A stretch of 36,752 bases of DNA. Source: Saprospiraceae bacterium. Its GTDB lineage: Bacteria > Bacteroidota > Bacteroidia > Chitinophagales > Saprospiraceae. The stretch covers positions 1 to 36,752 of the forward strand of contig JAKVCT010000018.1 in assembly GCA_022448995.1 (NCBI GenBank), written 5' to 3'. How positions within the stretch are numbered: the stretch's first letter is position 1; each line of letters opens with the position of its first letter. Position numbers and translations under genes: made by a program. The notes under the pieces are model-generated. The model was not told the origin of the DNA and made no database searches. It saw only the letters and a program-made list of their open reading frames with translations. This document shows, piece by piece, positions 1 through 9,713 of the stretch.

Positions 1-350
1 AAGTTAGTCTGTTGAGATTTACTACAGGTATAAAATAACCAAAGATATACAGCATCAATGCTCCTTGGAATATAGCTCAAAAAACATTCATAACTAGGTG
101 CTTGAGGGAAATAGCTTTTGCAGTCTACTTGGATTTTATTTTTATAGTAATATTCAAAACACTTATAGCCAGATAAGTGATAGGCTGCTAGAATTGTACA
201 AATTTCAGAGACAACTAAATTAGGGCGACGTCCTTGTTTTTTGGGAGCTATTAAGCCTCTTTCCGCTTGGTATTTTCTAAAGGCTATTAGTAAATCATCA
301 ATCTCAATAAACAACTCAATTAATTTATTTTCATTAAATTGCACGTTCAT
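1..350 (-). CDS. IS982-family transposase, N-terminal part (cut by window edge)
   Basis: An open frame starts at the ATG at 350 (minus) and runs 116 codons to the edge without a stop. It begins MNVQFNENKLIELFIEIDD and then shows the IS982 N-terminal pattern: a basic proline segment (KKQGRRPN), a helix with SEICTILAAYHLSGYKCFEYYY, then KSYFPQAPSYECFL. In the family this region precedes the DDE catalytic domain, which would lie outside the window. The enzyme would cut and move its own element. The DDE residues cannot be checked here, so activity is unknown. The start is followed directly by family-like sequence, which supports the ATG at 350. Confidence 0.75.
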   Translation of the reverse strand, partial: MNVQFNENKLIELFIEIDDLLIAFRKYQAERGLIAPKKQGRRPNLVVSEICTILAAYHLSGYKCFEYYYKNKIQVDCKSYFPQAPSYECFLSYIPRSIDAVYLWLFYTCSKSQQTN

Positions 351-450
351 AAAGGATGGTTTGTCTTGTTTTTTAATTTTTTGTTGTAATTAAATTTACA
401 AAACTTTACTTATCAATCCTTTATGTTTTTTCTTTTTCCTTAGTTCACGT
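1..450 (-). mobile_element. IS982-family insertion sequence, 5' end only
   Basis: The element contains the start of an IS982-type transposase (1-350, minus) plus about 100 nt of its AT-rich leader, and runs off the left edge. The outer boundary is inferred: downstream of about 450 the plus strand becomes an open LRR reading frame with no start of its own. A candidate terminal sequence reading outward-in on the minus strand is ACGTGAACTAAGG, ending at 450; IS982 members usually begin with AC. The second terminal repeat and any target duplication lie outside the window, so the exact end is uncertain by perhaps 20 nt. Confidence 0.6.
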
Positions 451-1182
451 TATTTTAGAGATTGTAAGACCAAATGGGGGGAATTAAAAAGCTTAGAACG
501 TTTGTATCTAAGTCCTAAATACATTAGTAATCTGAATAGTTGTGTGGATTGGGAAGCCTTGCCCGATTTGAAAAAGGTAAAAATAGATACTCAGCTTCTA
601 TGGTCTGATCGGAATATGTATTTGCCTTGTAGCAAAAAAGATAATGATGGTATTTGGAATCAAGATATTCGCTTTCCGAAGGTAGAGACTATTCATATTA
701 CAGACTCAAGGCTGATTAATCCAAGACCTTCCAATTATTATTATCAAAACAATCTTAATCTACCCTCTTTTCATTCATTTTTGAATTTGCAGCGTGGGAC
801 TAAACGTTTGTTAATCAAGTATTATAACCTATCACATATTCCATATGCGATAAGAAACATGGAAGAACTGGAAGAGTTAGACCTAAGTAATAATAAGATT
901 AGAGAATTTGGTTTGGGACGTGATAAAAATTACAAAAACTTAAGGAAAATAAATCTGAGTAAAAATAAGTTGCAGCGGATTCATAAAAACATTAAAATTG
1001 CTTCTGTCTTAAAACATTTAGATTTAAGTGAGAATAATTTGAAGAAGTATACTGATATTAAAGCTCTAGAAAAGTTGTATTGGTTAGAAACAGTAGATTT
1101 GCGGAATAATCCGATTGCTAGAGACAAAGGAATTATTGAGTATTTGCAATATGATCTGCCTAATACTACAATTTTGCATTAA
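451..1182 (+). pseudogene. 5'-truncated leucine-rich-repeat protein gene
   Basis: The reading frame is open from the IS boundary and has no convincing start: the first candidate is a TTG at 502, in the middle of an LRR-like stretch (ELKSLERLYL). About 240 residues remain. Typical LRR repeats of about 23 residues occupy the C-terminal half (LEELDLSNNKIREF, LRKINLSKNKLQRI, LKHLDLSENNLKKY, LETVDLRNNPIARD), and the protein ends in a capping-like segment. LRR domains bind proteins; the partner is unknown. The missing front and the adjacent IS982 end indicate disruption by insertion. It ends 10 nt from the convergent meaB gene. It may be non-functional, or expressed from an IS-borne promoter. Confidence 0.65.
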
Positions 1183-1191
1183 AAATATTTT

Positions 1192-2277
1192 TTATTTAGA
1201 TTGAAATTGCTCGGTGAAGATTTTTAGAATCAATTCACTTGCCTTGAAAGGAGAAAGTTGGAGATTAAGCACCTGTGTTTGTAGGATCTTCATTTTCTCC
1301 TTTACTTCTTTATTTTGGTAGAATAAACTCTGTAAACCTTCCGAGATACTTTCCTTTAGCCAATATTGAGCTTGTTGACCACGATGCTGTTCAAAATATT
1401 GATTCTCTTTAGTTAGGGTGACAAATTCTAAAATCATTTGCCAAATTTCTAGTAAACCATCTTTGTTCAGAGCAGAACATAAAGCAGCTTTGGCTACCCA
1501 ATCACTTGCCTTTGGTGGGAATAAATGTAAAGCATTTCTACACTGTTTTCTAGCTAATTTGGCTTGAGCCATTGCTTCACCATCTGCCTTATTGATAATC
1601 ACTAAATCAGCCATTTCCATCACTCCCCTTTTGATTCCTTGCAGCTCATCACCAGCATTAGGCAATAATAAAAGTAAAAAGAAATCAACCATAGAATGTA
1701 CAGCCGTTTCCGATTGTCCAACACCTACCGTTTCCACAAAAATAGTATCAAAACCTGCCGCTTCGCACAAAATAATACTCTCGCGTGTCTTGCGAGCAAC
1801 ACCACCCAAGGAATCTCCCGCAGGTGAAGGTCGAATAAAAGCATCATCTAAAATAGATAACTCTTGCATACGCGTTTTATCTCCGAGAATACTTCCACCA
1901 GAAACTTGACTACTAGGATCTATGGCAAGTACAGCCAAACGTTTATTTTCTTTTTTAATGAGCAGTGTTCCTAGACTTTCTATAAAAGTACTCTTTCCAA
2001 CTCCTGGTGTCCCAGTAATTCCCACCCGGATCGAATGCCCTGATAGTGGTAAACATTTTTCAATAATCTCCTGCCCCAATTGTTGATGATCCGGACGTTT
2101 GCTCTCGATCAAAGTAATTGCCTTTCCCAAAGCTACTCGATTTTGTTTCTGAATACCTTCTATATATTCACTAACTGTCCAAATCTTGCGCTTGAAGCGT
2201 TTGAAAGAGCGTTTGTGTGGAAACTCAGATAGTTTTCCTTTAGAAACGTGAGAAAAAGATTCTTTTTTTGGAGTCAT
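1192..2277 (-). CDS. meaB: methylmalonyl-CoA mutase-associated GTPase MeaB
   Basis: A G3E-family P-loop GTPase of 361 residues. In this family MeaB acts as a chaperone that gates cobalamin loading and protects B12-dependent methylmalonyl-CoA mutase. Visible motifs are Walker A GTPGVGKS at 89-96, the metal-binding IDPSS at about 119-123, the switch segment ETVGVGQSE at 182-190, and the guanine-specificity NKAD at 229-232. The N terminus has about 35 extra basic residues before the usual SEYIEGI start, so a later start is conceivable, though no alternative ATG is obvious. No mutase gene lies in the window. No Shine-Dalgarno sequence precedes the ATG, as is normal for Bacteroidota. It is separated from the upstream acyl-CoA dehydrogenase by a terminator, so probably transcribed alone. 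Confidence 0.93.
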   Translation of the reverse strand: MTPKKESFSHVSKGKLSEFPHKRSFKRFKRKIWTVSEYIEGIQKQNRVALGKAITLIESKRPDHQQLGQEIIEKCLPLSGHSIRVGITGTPGVGKSTFIESLGTLLIKKENKRLAVLAIDPSSQVSGGSILGDKTRMQELSILDDAFIRPSPAGDSLGGVARKTRESIILCEAAGFDTIFVETVGVGQSETAVHSMVDFFLLLLLPNAGDELQGIKRGVMEMADLVIINKADGEAMAQAKLARKQCRNALHLFPPKASDWVAKAALCSALNKDGLLEIWQMILEFVTLTKENQYFEQHRGQQAQYWLKESISEGLQSLFYQNKEVKEKMKILQTQVLNLQLSPFKASELILKIFTEQFQSK

Positions 2278-2313
2278 CTTAGAAGAGGTGAGTGTAAATA
2301 AATTATCATCTTT

Positions 2314-2361
2314 TTAACGAAGGGCTAACCCCGAAGGGCTCAACGCAATTAAAGGCCTTCG
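2314..2361. repeat. degenerate palindromic repeat fragment
   Basis: This stretch has two CGAAGGGCT units in tandem. The second (2332-2340) faces an inverted AGGCCTTCG (2353-2361) with one mismatch. The block ACCCCGAAGGGCTCAACG is nearly identical to the arm of the palindromic elements at 34037 and 36707. It looks like a remnant of the same repeat family, in the spacer between meaB and the acyl-CoA dehydrogenase gene. Confidence 0.45.
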
Positions 2362-2437
2362 CTTTAAATACGAGGTACATCCATCTAAAGCGCAAGTGTC
2401 AGCTCCATTAAATTCTTTGGATTTCAGCTTTGCGCCA

Positions 2438-2490
2438 AATAAAAAATGAGTTATCCCTTATCACAAGATAAGAAAATAACTCATTGGTCT
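2438..2490 (-). terminator. rho-independent terminator of the acyl-CoA dehydrogenase gene
   Basis: The stem arms AATGAGTTAT (2445-2454) and ATAACTCATT (2476-2485) enclose a second stem CTTATC/GATAAG (2457-2462, 2467-2472) with an ACAA/TTGT loop. Read on the minus strand it is followed by TTTTTTATTT. It lies about 60 nt past the stop codon of the gene ending at 2549. Confidence 0.85.
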
Positions 2491-2548
2491 TACTTTTTAC
2501 AAAATTGCTAGCCTTGAAATATGAAACAAGCAAATGTAAAATTTGTTT

Positions 2549-4351
2549 TTAGAAACAGTATTTATTTGCTTCCAAGAGCATTCCCGCGATTTCGCGACGC
2601 AACTCTTTTGTATTTTCAAAGTCGTGCTTAGTCAAACGTTTTACTGCCATTAATAACATACGTTTCATATCACCAGTAGCCCAAGAAGCTACTACATTTT
2701 TGGCATGTACAGCAGCACGTTCAATTGCGTCATTAACATATAATTTTGTCATTGCAATTTGACCTTTCATTTTCTCTTCCCCTCTAGTTGCAATTAGTTT
2801 TTGTGTACGCAATACAGTAGACTCAGATAAATAAATTTCAGACATAATATCTGCCATATTCATCAAGATTTCTTGCTCAGTCTGTAATTTCTGCATCAAT
2901 TCTTGAACTGTTGCTCCAGCTACTGCCAAGAATAATTTTTTCATGTTCTTGATGTACGCCAACTGCTCTCCAAACAAGCCCTCAGGTTTGGTCTTAGATC
3001 CAAATGAAGGAGGTCCCATTAATTCTTTCTGAACGGCCATTGCTGGTCCCATCAGATCTACAGAACCACGCATAGCACGCTTCAATAACATATCAACCGT
3101 TAACATTCGATTGATTTCGTTGGTACCTTCAAATATTCGGTTGATTCGTGCATCTCTGTAAGCTCCTGCCATTGGTGCTTCCTCAGAATAGCCCATTCCC
3201 CCATAAATTTGTAGTCCTTCGTCTGCCGCATAATCTAAGCATTCAGATCCACGTACCTTCAAGATTGCACACTCAATTGCATATTCTTCTGCTGCTCCTA
3301 GCAATGCTTCTCCTAGTGATTTTCCTTCAGCTTTTAATTTTGCTTCCTCATGATCAATAGCTCGACCTGCACGTTGCATAGCTGATTCTGTGGCATAAAT
3401 ACGTGTTGCCTGCTCTGCTAATTTATGCTGAATAGCACCAAAAGATCCAATATTAACGTTAAACTGCTTGCGCTCATTGGCATAATTAATAGCCAATGTA
3501 GAGATCACTTTGCTCCCTCCTAGTACACCAGCTGCTAATTTGATACGTCCTATGTTGAGAATATTGAAAGCAATTCTGTGTCCTTTTCCAATTTCACCCA
3601 AGATATTCTCTGTTGGGACTTTGACATTCTCAAAGAATACTTGGCGGGTTGAAGATCCCTTGATTCCCAACTTATCTTCTTCTGCAGCTATACTCACACC
3701 TTCCCAGTCCCTCTCAACGATAAAACCTGTAAATTTCTCACCATCTATCTTGGCAAATACCACAAATACATCTGCAAATCCTGCATTAGTAATCCACATT
3801 TTCTGACCGTTCAATACATAGTGAGTACCATCTTGAGATAATACCGCTTTAGACTTGGCAGCTAAAGCATCTGATCCAGAACCTGGTTCGGTCAGACAAT
3901 ATGCAGCAAATTTATCTCCTGCGACTAATTTAGGTAGATATTTTTGTTTTTGGGCTTCTGTCCCAAAGTATAAGATCGGTAACATTCCAATTCCTACATG
4001 TGCACCATAAGATAGGGAAAAAGAACGCGATGGAGCAAATGCTTCAGTAACAGCTAAGTTTACAGAAAAAGATTGCATGTATCCACCATATTCTTCAGGG
4101 AAAGAAGTTCCTAGGATTCCCAAGTCACCAGCTTCTTTCAACAGAGTTTTGGTAAGCTCAATATCTAATTTTTCGATTTTTGGAGAGAGAGGTACTACTC
4201 TTTTGTTGATGAATTCTTTTACGGTATCAATTACCATAATATCATCTTCTGAGAAATCCTCTAAAATAAACATTGACTCGTATGCAGCATCCTCCACTAG
4301 GAACTGTCCACCTCTTAAAGCATTTTGCTTTTCGGTTTCTATGCTTTCCAT
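2549..4351 (-). CDS. acyl-CoA dehydrogenase, long VLCAD/ACAD9-like form
   Basis: An FAD enzyme that introduces a trans-2 double bond into acyl-CoA in beta-oxidation, passing electrons to ETF. The N-terminal all-alpha domain covers roughly 35-150. The beta domain carries YCLTEPGSGSD (about 151-161) and WITNAG. The C-terminal helical domain carries QIYGGMGY (about 381-388) and RIFEGTNE (405-412), where E408 is the expected catalytic base. After about residue 430 there is an extra region of about 170 residues, ending at 600. Ordinary short- and medium-chain enzymes of about 380-400 residues lack it; VLCAD/ACAD9-like enzymes have it. Exact chain-length preference cannot be read from sequence. It has its own promoter-like element and terminator. 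Confidence 0.92.
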   Translation of the reverse strand: MESIETEKQNALRGGQFLVEDAAYESMFILEDFSEDDIMVIDTVKEFINKRVVPLSPKIEKLDIELTKTLLKEAGDLGILGTSFPEEYGGYMQSFSVNLAVTEAFAPSRSFSLSYGAHVGIGMLPILYFGTEAQKQKYLPKLVAGDKFAAYCLTEPGSGSDALAAKSKAVLSQDGTHYVLNGQKMWITNAGFADVFVVFAKIDGEKFTGFIVERDWEGVSIAAEEDKLGIKGSSTRQVFFENVKVPTENILGEIGKGHRIAFNILNIGRIKLAAGVLGGSKVISTLAINYANERKQFNVNIGSFGAIQHKLAEQATRIYATESAMQRAGRAIDHEEAKLKAEGKSLGEALLGAAEEYAIECAILKVRGSECLDYAADEGLQIYGGMGYSEEAPMAGAYRDARINRIFEGTNEINRMLTVDMLLKRAMRGSVDLMGPAMAVQKELMGPPSFGSKTKPEGLFGEQLAYIKNMKKLFLAVAGATVQELMQKLQTEQEILMNMADIMSEIYLSESTVLRTQKLIATRGEEKMKGQIAMTKLYVNDAIERAAVHAKNVVASWATGDMKRMLLMAVKRLTKHDFENTKELRREIAGMLLEANKYCF

Positions 4352-4411
4352 TAATTTTGTCTTTTTATGAATTTAATTGAAATTATTCGTGATTCTTGGC
4401 TTTATTGCAAA

Positions 4412-4442
4412 CAAAAGTAATACTTTCCTTTCAAATTAACAA
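4412..4442 (-). promoter_or_regulatory. Bacteroidota-type promoter upstream of acyl-CoA dehydrogenase
   Basis: On the minus strand TTG (4440-4442), a 20-nt spacer and TACTTTTG (4412-4419) match the phylum consensus TTG-N(17-23)-TAnnTTTG. The element ends about 60 nt before the ATG. The assignment is by motif only. Confidence 0.55.
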
Positions 4443-4600
4443 GCTTTTCTATTTTTCAGTATTTTTTGAAAGAAAAAATCTATTGATTTTCATATTTTAA
4501 CCAAATATGATTCTTTTTTGTATAAAAAATAACAGAAGAACTTAATTTTAATTTTTGGCTTGCGAATTATTCTTGATCAAACTATTACTCACTATACATG

Positions 4601-4639
4601 AAAAAACGAGTTATCATCCACAAGACAATAACTCGTTTT
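4601..4639 (-). terminator. rho-independent terminator of the porU-like gene
   Basis: The arms AAAACGAGTTAT (4603-4614) and ATAACTCGTTTT (4628-4639) form a perfect 12-bp stem. On the minus strand it is followed by a T run. It lies about 25 nt past the stop codon at 4665. Confidence 0.8.
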
Positions 4640-4664
4640 AGATTCCATAAAATTTCTATGGAGT

Positions 4665-7600
4665 TTAACGCATCAAATACATTTTACCAAAACCTTGTCG
4701 GAACATATGATCAATCTGGCTATTATTAAATTGTTCATACTCCTCTCCTTCTTTTACAGTGATCACTCGGTATAGATATACACCATTTGCTAGACGATCT
4801 CCATACATATCCGTTCCATCCCAAGCAAATTCAGTTCTATTGGTACCAATGTGTAATTCACCTAACTCATCCATACCAATTTCTCGAACTAATCGACCGC
4901 TTACGGTAAAGATCTGAATCTTCATTTCATCAGGTAGTTCTCTACCTGTCAGGGTAAATACAAATTGTGTAGAAGTTGTAAATGGGTTAGGATAGTTTAA
5001 GACATTAGACACAGAAGGTTTATTAATCACCTCAAAATTAATACTGTAGGTTAAATCCCCTGAATTATTATTAGATCGATCCTTTGCAGAAACGTATAAA
5101 GTATAGGTTCCATCAAAAGGTAGATCAGGAGTTGCTAGAATCATAGCTTTGTTTTCGCTACGTAACTTTGCAGGATCTGCAGGAACAAACTCAAACACTT
5201 CTATTTCTTTAAGATCTAACTGTCCATTAACAAAGCTTCGATGAAATAGAACAGCTGTAAAGTCATCCAAATCATTCAAAGCTAAATAACGATTATCATC
5301 ATCCAGACTAATCATGATTTCAGGTTTTCCCGAAATAAGATCACCATCCATAATTCGCACACCATCAAAAGTTACATCTAAAACAGGGTTTCGATTATCA
5401 GCTTGTACAAAGAAAGAATATAAACCAATATTATTGAACCGGTATTGTTCTATTTGATCAAAATTAGGATTGATGTCAACGAGTAACTCTTGTGCACCAT
5501 ACAGATTTTCAGTATTAATAGAAATATAGGTTTGAAGAGTATCTTCTGCTGTAAGTGGTGCAATTCGTTTGTACACTGCATTGGAATCCCCAACGACTTG
5601 AAACTTAATTAACATACTATCCATATCAATACCCGTTAGATTTTCCATAGCTACTTCAAAGAAAAAAGGCTCACCACGTTCTACTGTATCATAATTTGCA
5701 ACTAAATGTAAGTCTGGTCGGATTGCCGCCTCAGGTGCCATATCTGCAATAATTCTCCAATAATCCAACTGTGGAGGTGACTGATGTGTAGCATCTTCAG
5801 AGAACCATTCTAATCTTAGGTACGGATATAGAGTAGCATTGATAAATGTTAAGTTTGTGTCTAAGTTAGTTAGGTTTTGTATCAAGACTTGTTCTGTTCC
5901 AGATGATGTTATACCATAAACATCTACATGTGTGTAATCTGTCAGCAACCCATCTGAGTTACTGGTTTGCCAGTGCAATTCTTGCCAATTGGTAGCAGGT
6001 CCTATCAAAGTTGAAGACAAACGACCATCTACCCAGTTTCCTTCTATAATCCCAGATAGACTAATAATATCGTTGGCAGAAGGCGCCAATTCAGTAACAA
6101 TATGAGGGTAAGTAGGATGGCCTTTTTTATAGAAAAAACCAAAAGGTAGCCCCCCAGAAGTACTCGTCAAAGTATTTAAGTCTACTGGATCTACTCCTAT
6201 TGAAGTTAAATGATTAACAAGATTAGTATTCCAAGCATCTGCTCCAGCATCATTCAATGTAAAAATTAAGACATAAGCCCCGTCTGGAATCGTATCACTC
6301 AAAAAAGTAACTAAATCATCTTGAGTAGCACTATTTTGAGCAGCGTTAATCGTATTTGTTTGGAAAAGATACATAAAGTTGTTGCGTGGTGCTGCATCAC
6401 AATTAATAGCCCCATATTGGCTGCTATTTGGTGGCATAAACCAAACATCTAAGTCATCCTCATCCAAAACCTGTACATAAACTCCCCTTTGATTTGCACA
6501 CCTACATTTTTCTACTAAACTACCATTGAGAGAGGTTTTTACATCAAACTCATTGAGTACTGTAGGAGTAAACCCATTCTGTAACTCTAGTTCTTGAAAA
6601 CTTGAGATATAGTCAAACTCTCGCAATCCCTCTGGTAAAACTAAATTCTGGAAATCATCTTTCTTATATTGAAAGAAGTGCGATTGATTCCATCCAGGGT
6701 AGCTTCCATTCATATAAATAAATGAACTATAGGCCCATTGAGCAGCATTGCTAGTACCTATCGTATCAGGACTAACTCTCCAATAGTAGACCCTCTCCTC
6801 TTCATAAGACAGATTAGGCGTCCATTCTACAACCCCACCTATCTGAGTCACCACCGTTTCTTGTTTTATTGGACTATCGAAATACTCTGTTGTATCAATC
6901 TGAATAATATACCCTGCAGATGCCGAAAAAGCTAAACCTGTAGAAGCCTTGAGGGTAATATTTTGATCTGGAACAATGGCAAACTCATAAGGAAAAACTG
7001 GTGTAATTGCATCACTCAATATATAAATATCATATTCGTAGACATAATTATTATCCTCTGCTTGAGGATTAGGACGCTCATCAAGCTCATCATCTGCATC
7101 AATTTTTATCCTAAATTTATTCAGTCCTAATGTCTTGGGATCTCCTCCATTCACTGGGATTTGTAATGTATAGATACTATTGTAGTAAGGAGCAACAACT
7201 TGTGCTTTAGTAACAAACTCTACATCACCATTGGGATAAGTTCGCTCAATGTCTACAAAAAAGGTCGTTCCCTGTGGCATTGCTCTACCCAAATTATAAG
7301 TATTAATATTTAGTTCAAAGGTTTCTTCCTTGGTTGTTACTAAAGAAGGAGAATGACTGATTAGCTGTTGATCTGTATAATAATCAGGATACTCATACAT
7401 ATTCAGGTTGAAAGCAGGATCACCATGATAAGCCATATAACCGCATACCATTTCTTGTAAAAACCCAAAACTACCTTGCTCCATGGTAGCAATAGTTTGT
7501 TGAGCTATCTTTCCTGCCCCTTCACCATAATAATTTCCTCCCATATGTGTATAATAAGTATTTGCAAATTCCCCTAACGACGATAAGGATGCAGCACCAA

Positions 7601-9713
7601 CTGATGCAAAAAAGACACTAGCACCAGCATCAGGCTCAAGAACGAATCGCTCACTCAACCCTCGACCAGAAGTAAACATGGTCCCCCCATAACAACCTAG
7701 TGCCATAATCATGGGATATTTCTGATAATTATTATAGTTTTCGGGATAATCCAAATTAAAATCAAAAGAGTTGGCAGAAGAATGCCCAAAGAAAGTGATA
7801 AGAGATACTCCACTATTGATCAAGGAATCCAAGAAATAAGATTGAGCCGTCTGGATTGGTGCAGAGGTCGTCTTAAAAAATGATTCCACATTCGCTCCAT
7901 AAGAAACCCCTTCTGCGATCGTTTTCATATTGTTCAGGTAGCTTTGAATATCAAACTGTTCATTGACAGTGGATCCTCCACCCAAGTGTAGGATATTCTT
8001 GGTCCATATCTTACCCTGAAAATTCTGTTGAGAAACATCTGCTACCTGTGTCTCATGATCTTTAATTTTATTTAAATAGATATCTACTTGATTGGGAGTA
8101 GTAGCGGATAGACGTCCCACAGGTATCATAGGAGTTCTAGAGTTAATCGGTGCAACCAAAAGCATATCAGATTCAGGAAACCCAAACGTAGGTACTAATA
8201 AACTATCTGGTTTGGAAATCCGTGTGTTAACATATTGTCTGCCTTTACCTATAATAAAAAGATATTCAGGATTGGTCCATGTAGACTTGATATAAGCTGC
8301 AAAGTTCCGAATTGCTAGAGGATGATAACGAACCCCATAAGCAAACTGATTGTATAAATCTTCGACATTCACAACAATTGGATCATATCCACTATTTGTT
8401 GGGCTTAAAAACTGTCGATAGATAGCATACTCATTCGCTTTAGCCTCTAGGGAAGGATGTGTAATGATAATATAATCCTTATCTACAAAATTACCATAGT
8501 TCACCAAACTAGTGTTGATAGAATTCAGGATTCCAATATCTGAATAACTACCAGTTGCGCCCAAGTTAATGAACAGTAACTCTCGTTCAGTACTTGATGG
8601 TGGCAAAGAAACAGTTGCCTTATTGTTGACAGGATCCCATAGACAAACAGAACGAACCTTATTTGTTAGGTCATAAACTAGTAAGTTCTGTGCATTAGCG
8701 TTTCCTGAATTAATATTCGTAAACTCTAATATTTGTCTCCCAACACCCACAACACTAGCTTCCATTTTAAAACGTAGGCTTGCTTCACCACCTAAATCTA
8801 ATGTCCTTGGATACTCTATTTCTGCATGTGCTACATAAAATCGACTATCAGGAAACGTATTTTGCAAACGTACTAAGCTCGAAGTTGTTAGTTGGTTACT
8901 TGCTACGGTTGAAGCATACTGATCGACTCGATTAGAACCAGAGAAGGTCTGAGATAGGATAGTTGTACCATTAACGGTCATTAATACATCGTGCTGTGTG
9001 CTCTGAACTAAGTTGGTACTATGAGCATAGACTTGGACACGAACCTTTGAGTTAGGACCAGCAGTGTAAACGTTAGGTGTATTTACGTTAATATTATGCA
9101 CACTAGACCCAATGCTGCCAAACCCCTCACCATAATCAAAAGTTGACTTACTCAATTTTTCGGCAGCCACTTGATAAAGTTTACCCTTATTCCAGGTACT
9201 ATTAAACACCGTTTTTGAAGTTGACCAGACATAAGATTCTGCAGCAGGCAAAGGTGGTGTAAAATCAGGAGAATGCTCTGTATACTGTTCTGTACTCGCT
9301 GCATTTCCCCAAGTAACATAATACCCTAAGGTGTCGTTGATCACACTGTATTCTTTATTGAAATGATGTGAAGCGTCATAGTACAATCCTTCATCTAATT
9401 CCCCATGATGTTTGGTAGCATAAAACTCGATGTATTCTACTACTCCATTATTACTCTTCACATAAATTGGGATTTCATTACCTAATGCAAATACCTGAAA
9501 ATTGCTTGGATTAACACTATTGGTTGGGATACCTGCATTATCCAATACTTGTTTTGTAATCCTATAAAAGCCGTCTTGTGCGATAGAAGCCTTAAAATAT
9601 TGCTGATTATAATTGATCCATTCATTACCATAACGACCATCATGGTTTTGGGCATTCCCCATAAAACAAATACCCAAGAAATAGAGAATGAATAAATGTG
9701 GTAAATTCTTCAT
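4665..9713 (-). CDS. porU: T9SS C25-family sortase, PorU/PorU2-like
   Basis: A gingipain-type (C25) cysteine peptidase. In T9SS, PorU cleaves the C-terminal signal of cargo at the cell surface and joins cargo to anionic lipopolysaccharide. An N-terminal signal peptide is visible (cleavage near GNAQN, about residue 22). The catalytic His and Cys are in TFFGHSSAN (H644) and MALGCYGGTM (C674). After the peptidase come beta-sandwich segments. A region at roughly 1070-1185 contains FLSDTIPDGAYVLIF and GFFYKKG, resembling the ILEI/PANDER (FAM3-type) fold. From about 1568 there is a FlgD-like or T9SS type A sorting-like C terminus (NYPNPF at about 1573, then ANGVYLYRV). At 1682 residues it is much longer than Porphyromonas PorU (about 1160), which fits the PorU2-like subgroup. 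The PorV-like gene lies 370 nt upstream on the same strand. Confidence 0.88.
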   Translation of the reverse strand: MKNLPHLFILYFLGICFMGNAQNHDGRYGNEWINYNQQYFKASIAQDGFYRITKQVLDNAGIPTNSVNPSNFQVFALGNEIPIYVKSNNGVVEYIEFYATKHHGELDEGLYYDASHHFNKEYSVINDTLGYYVTWGNAASTEQYTEHSPDFTPPLPAAESYVWSTSKTVFNSTWNKGKLYQVAAEKLSKSTFDYGEGFGSIGSSVHNINVNTPNVYTAGPNSKVRVQVYAHSTNLVQSTQHDVLMTVNGTTILSQTFSGSNRVDQYASTVASNQLTTSSLVRLQNTFPDSRFYVAHAEIEYPRTLDLGGEASLRFKMEASVVGVGRQILEFTNINSGNANAQNLLVYDLTNKVRSVCLWDPVNNKATVSLPPSSTERELLFINLGATGSYSDIGILNSINTSLVNYGNFVDKDYIIITHPSLEAKANEYAIYRQFLSPTNSGYDPIVVNVEDLYNQFAYGVRYHPLAIRNFAAYIKSTWTNPEYLFIIGKGRQYVNTRISKPDSLLVPTFGFPESDMLLVAPINSRTPMIPVGRLSATTPNQVDIYLNKIKDHETQVADVSQQNFQGKIWTKNILHLGGGSTVNEQFDIQSYLNNMKTIAEGVSYGANVESFFKTTSAPIQTAQSYFLDSLINSGVSLITFFGHSSANSFDFNLDYPENYNNYQKYPMIMALGCYGGTMFTSGRGLSERFVLEPDAGASVFFASVGAASLSSLGEFANTYYTHMGGNYYGEGAGKIAQQTIATMEQGSFGFLQEMVCGYMAYHGDPAFNLNMYEYPDYYTDQQLISHSPSLVTTKEETFELNINTYNLGRAMPQGTTFFVDIERTYPNGDVEFVTKAQVVAPYYNSIYTLQIPVNGGDPKTLGLNKFRIKIDADDELDERPNPQAEDNNYVYEYDIYILSDAITPVFPYEFAIVPDQNITLKASTGLAFSASAGYIIQIDTTEYFDSPIKQETVVTQIGGVVEWTPNLSYEEERVYYWRVSPDTIGTSNAAQWAYSSFIYMNGSYPGWNQSHFFQYKKDDFQNLVLPEGLREFDYISSFQELELQNGFTPTVLNEFDVKTSLNGSLVEKCRCANQRGVYVQVLDEDDLDVWFMPPNSSQYGAINCDAAPRNNFMYLFQTNTINAAQNSATQDDLVTFLSDTIPDGAYVLIFTLNDAGADAWNTNLVNHLTSIGVDPVDLNTLTSTSGGLPFGFFYKKGHPTYPHIVTELAPSANDIISLSGIIEGNWVDGRLSSTLIGPATNWQELHWQTSNSDGLLTDYTHVDVYGITSSGTEQVLIQNLTNLDTNLTFINATLYPYLRLEWFSEDATHQSPPQLDYWRIIADMAPEAAIRPDLHLVANYDTVERGEPFFFEVAMENLTGIDMDSMLIKFQVVGDSNAVYKRIAPLTAEDTLQTYISINTENLYGAQELLVDINPNFDQIEQYRFNNIGLYSFFVQADNRNPVLDVTFDGVRIMDGDLISGKPEIMISLDDDNRYLALNDLDDFTAVLFHRSFVNGQLDLKEIEVFEFVPADPAKLRSENKAMILATPDLPFDGTYTLYVSAKDRSNNNSGDLTYSINFEVINKPSVSNVLNYPNPFTTSTQFVFTLTGRELPDEMKIQIFTVSGRLVREIGMDELGELHIGTNRTEFAWDGTDMYGDRLANGVYLYRVITVKEGEEYEQFNNSQIDHMFRQGFGKMYLMR

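Larger units (their letters stand above)
4352..4664. other. intergenic spacer with promoter and terminator
   Basis: No coding sequence was seen. The spacer holds the promoter-like element of the acyl-CoA dehydrogenase gene (4412-4442) and the terminator of the porU-like gene (4601-4639), both on the minus strand. The rest is AT-rich. Confidence 0.7.
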
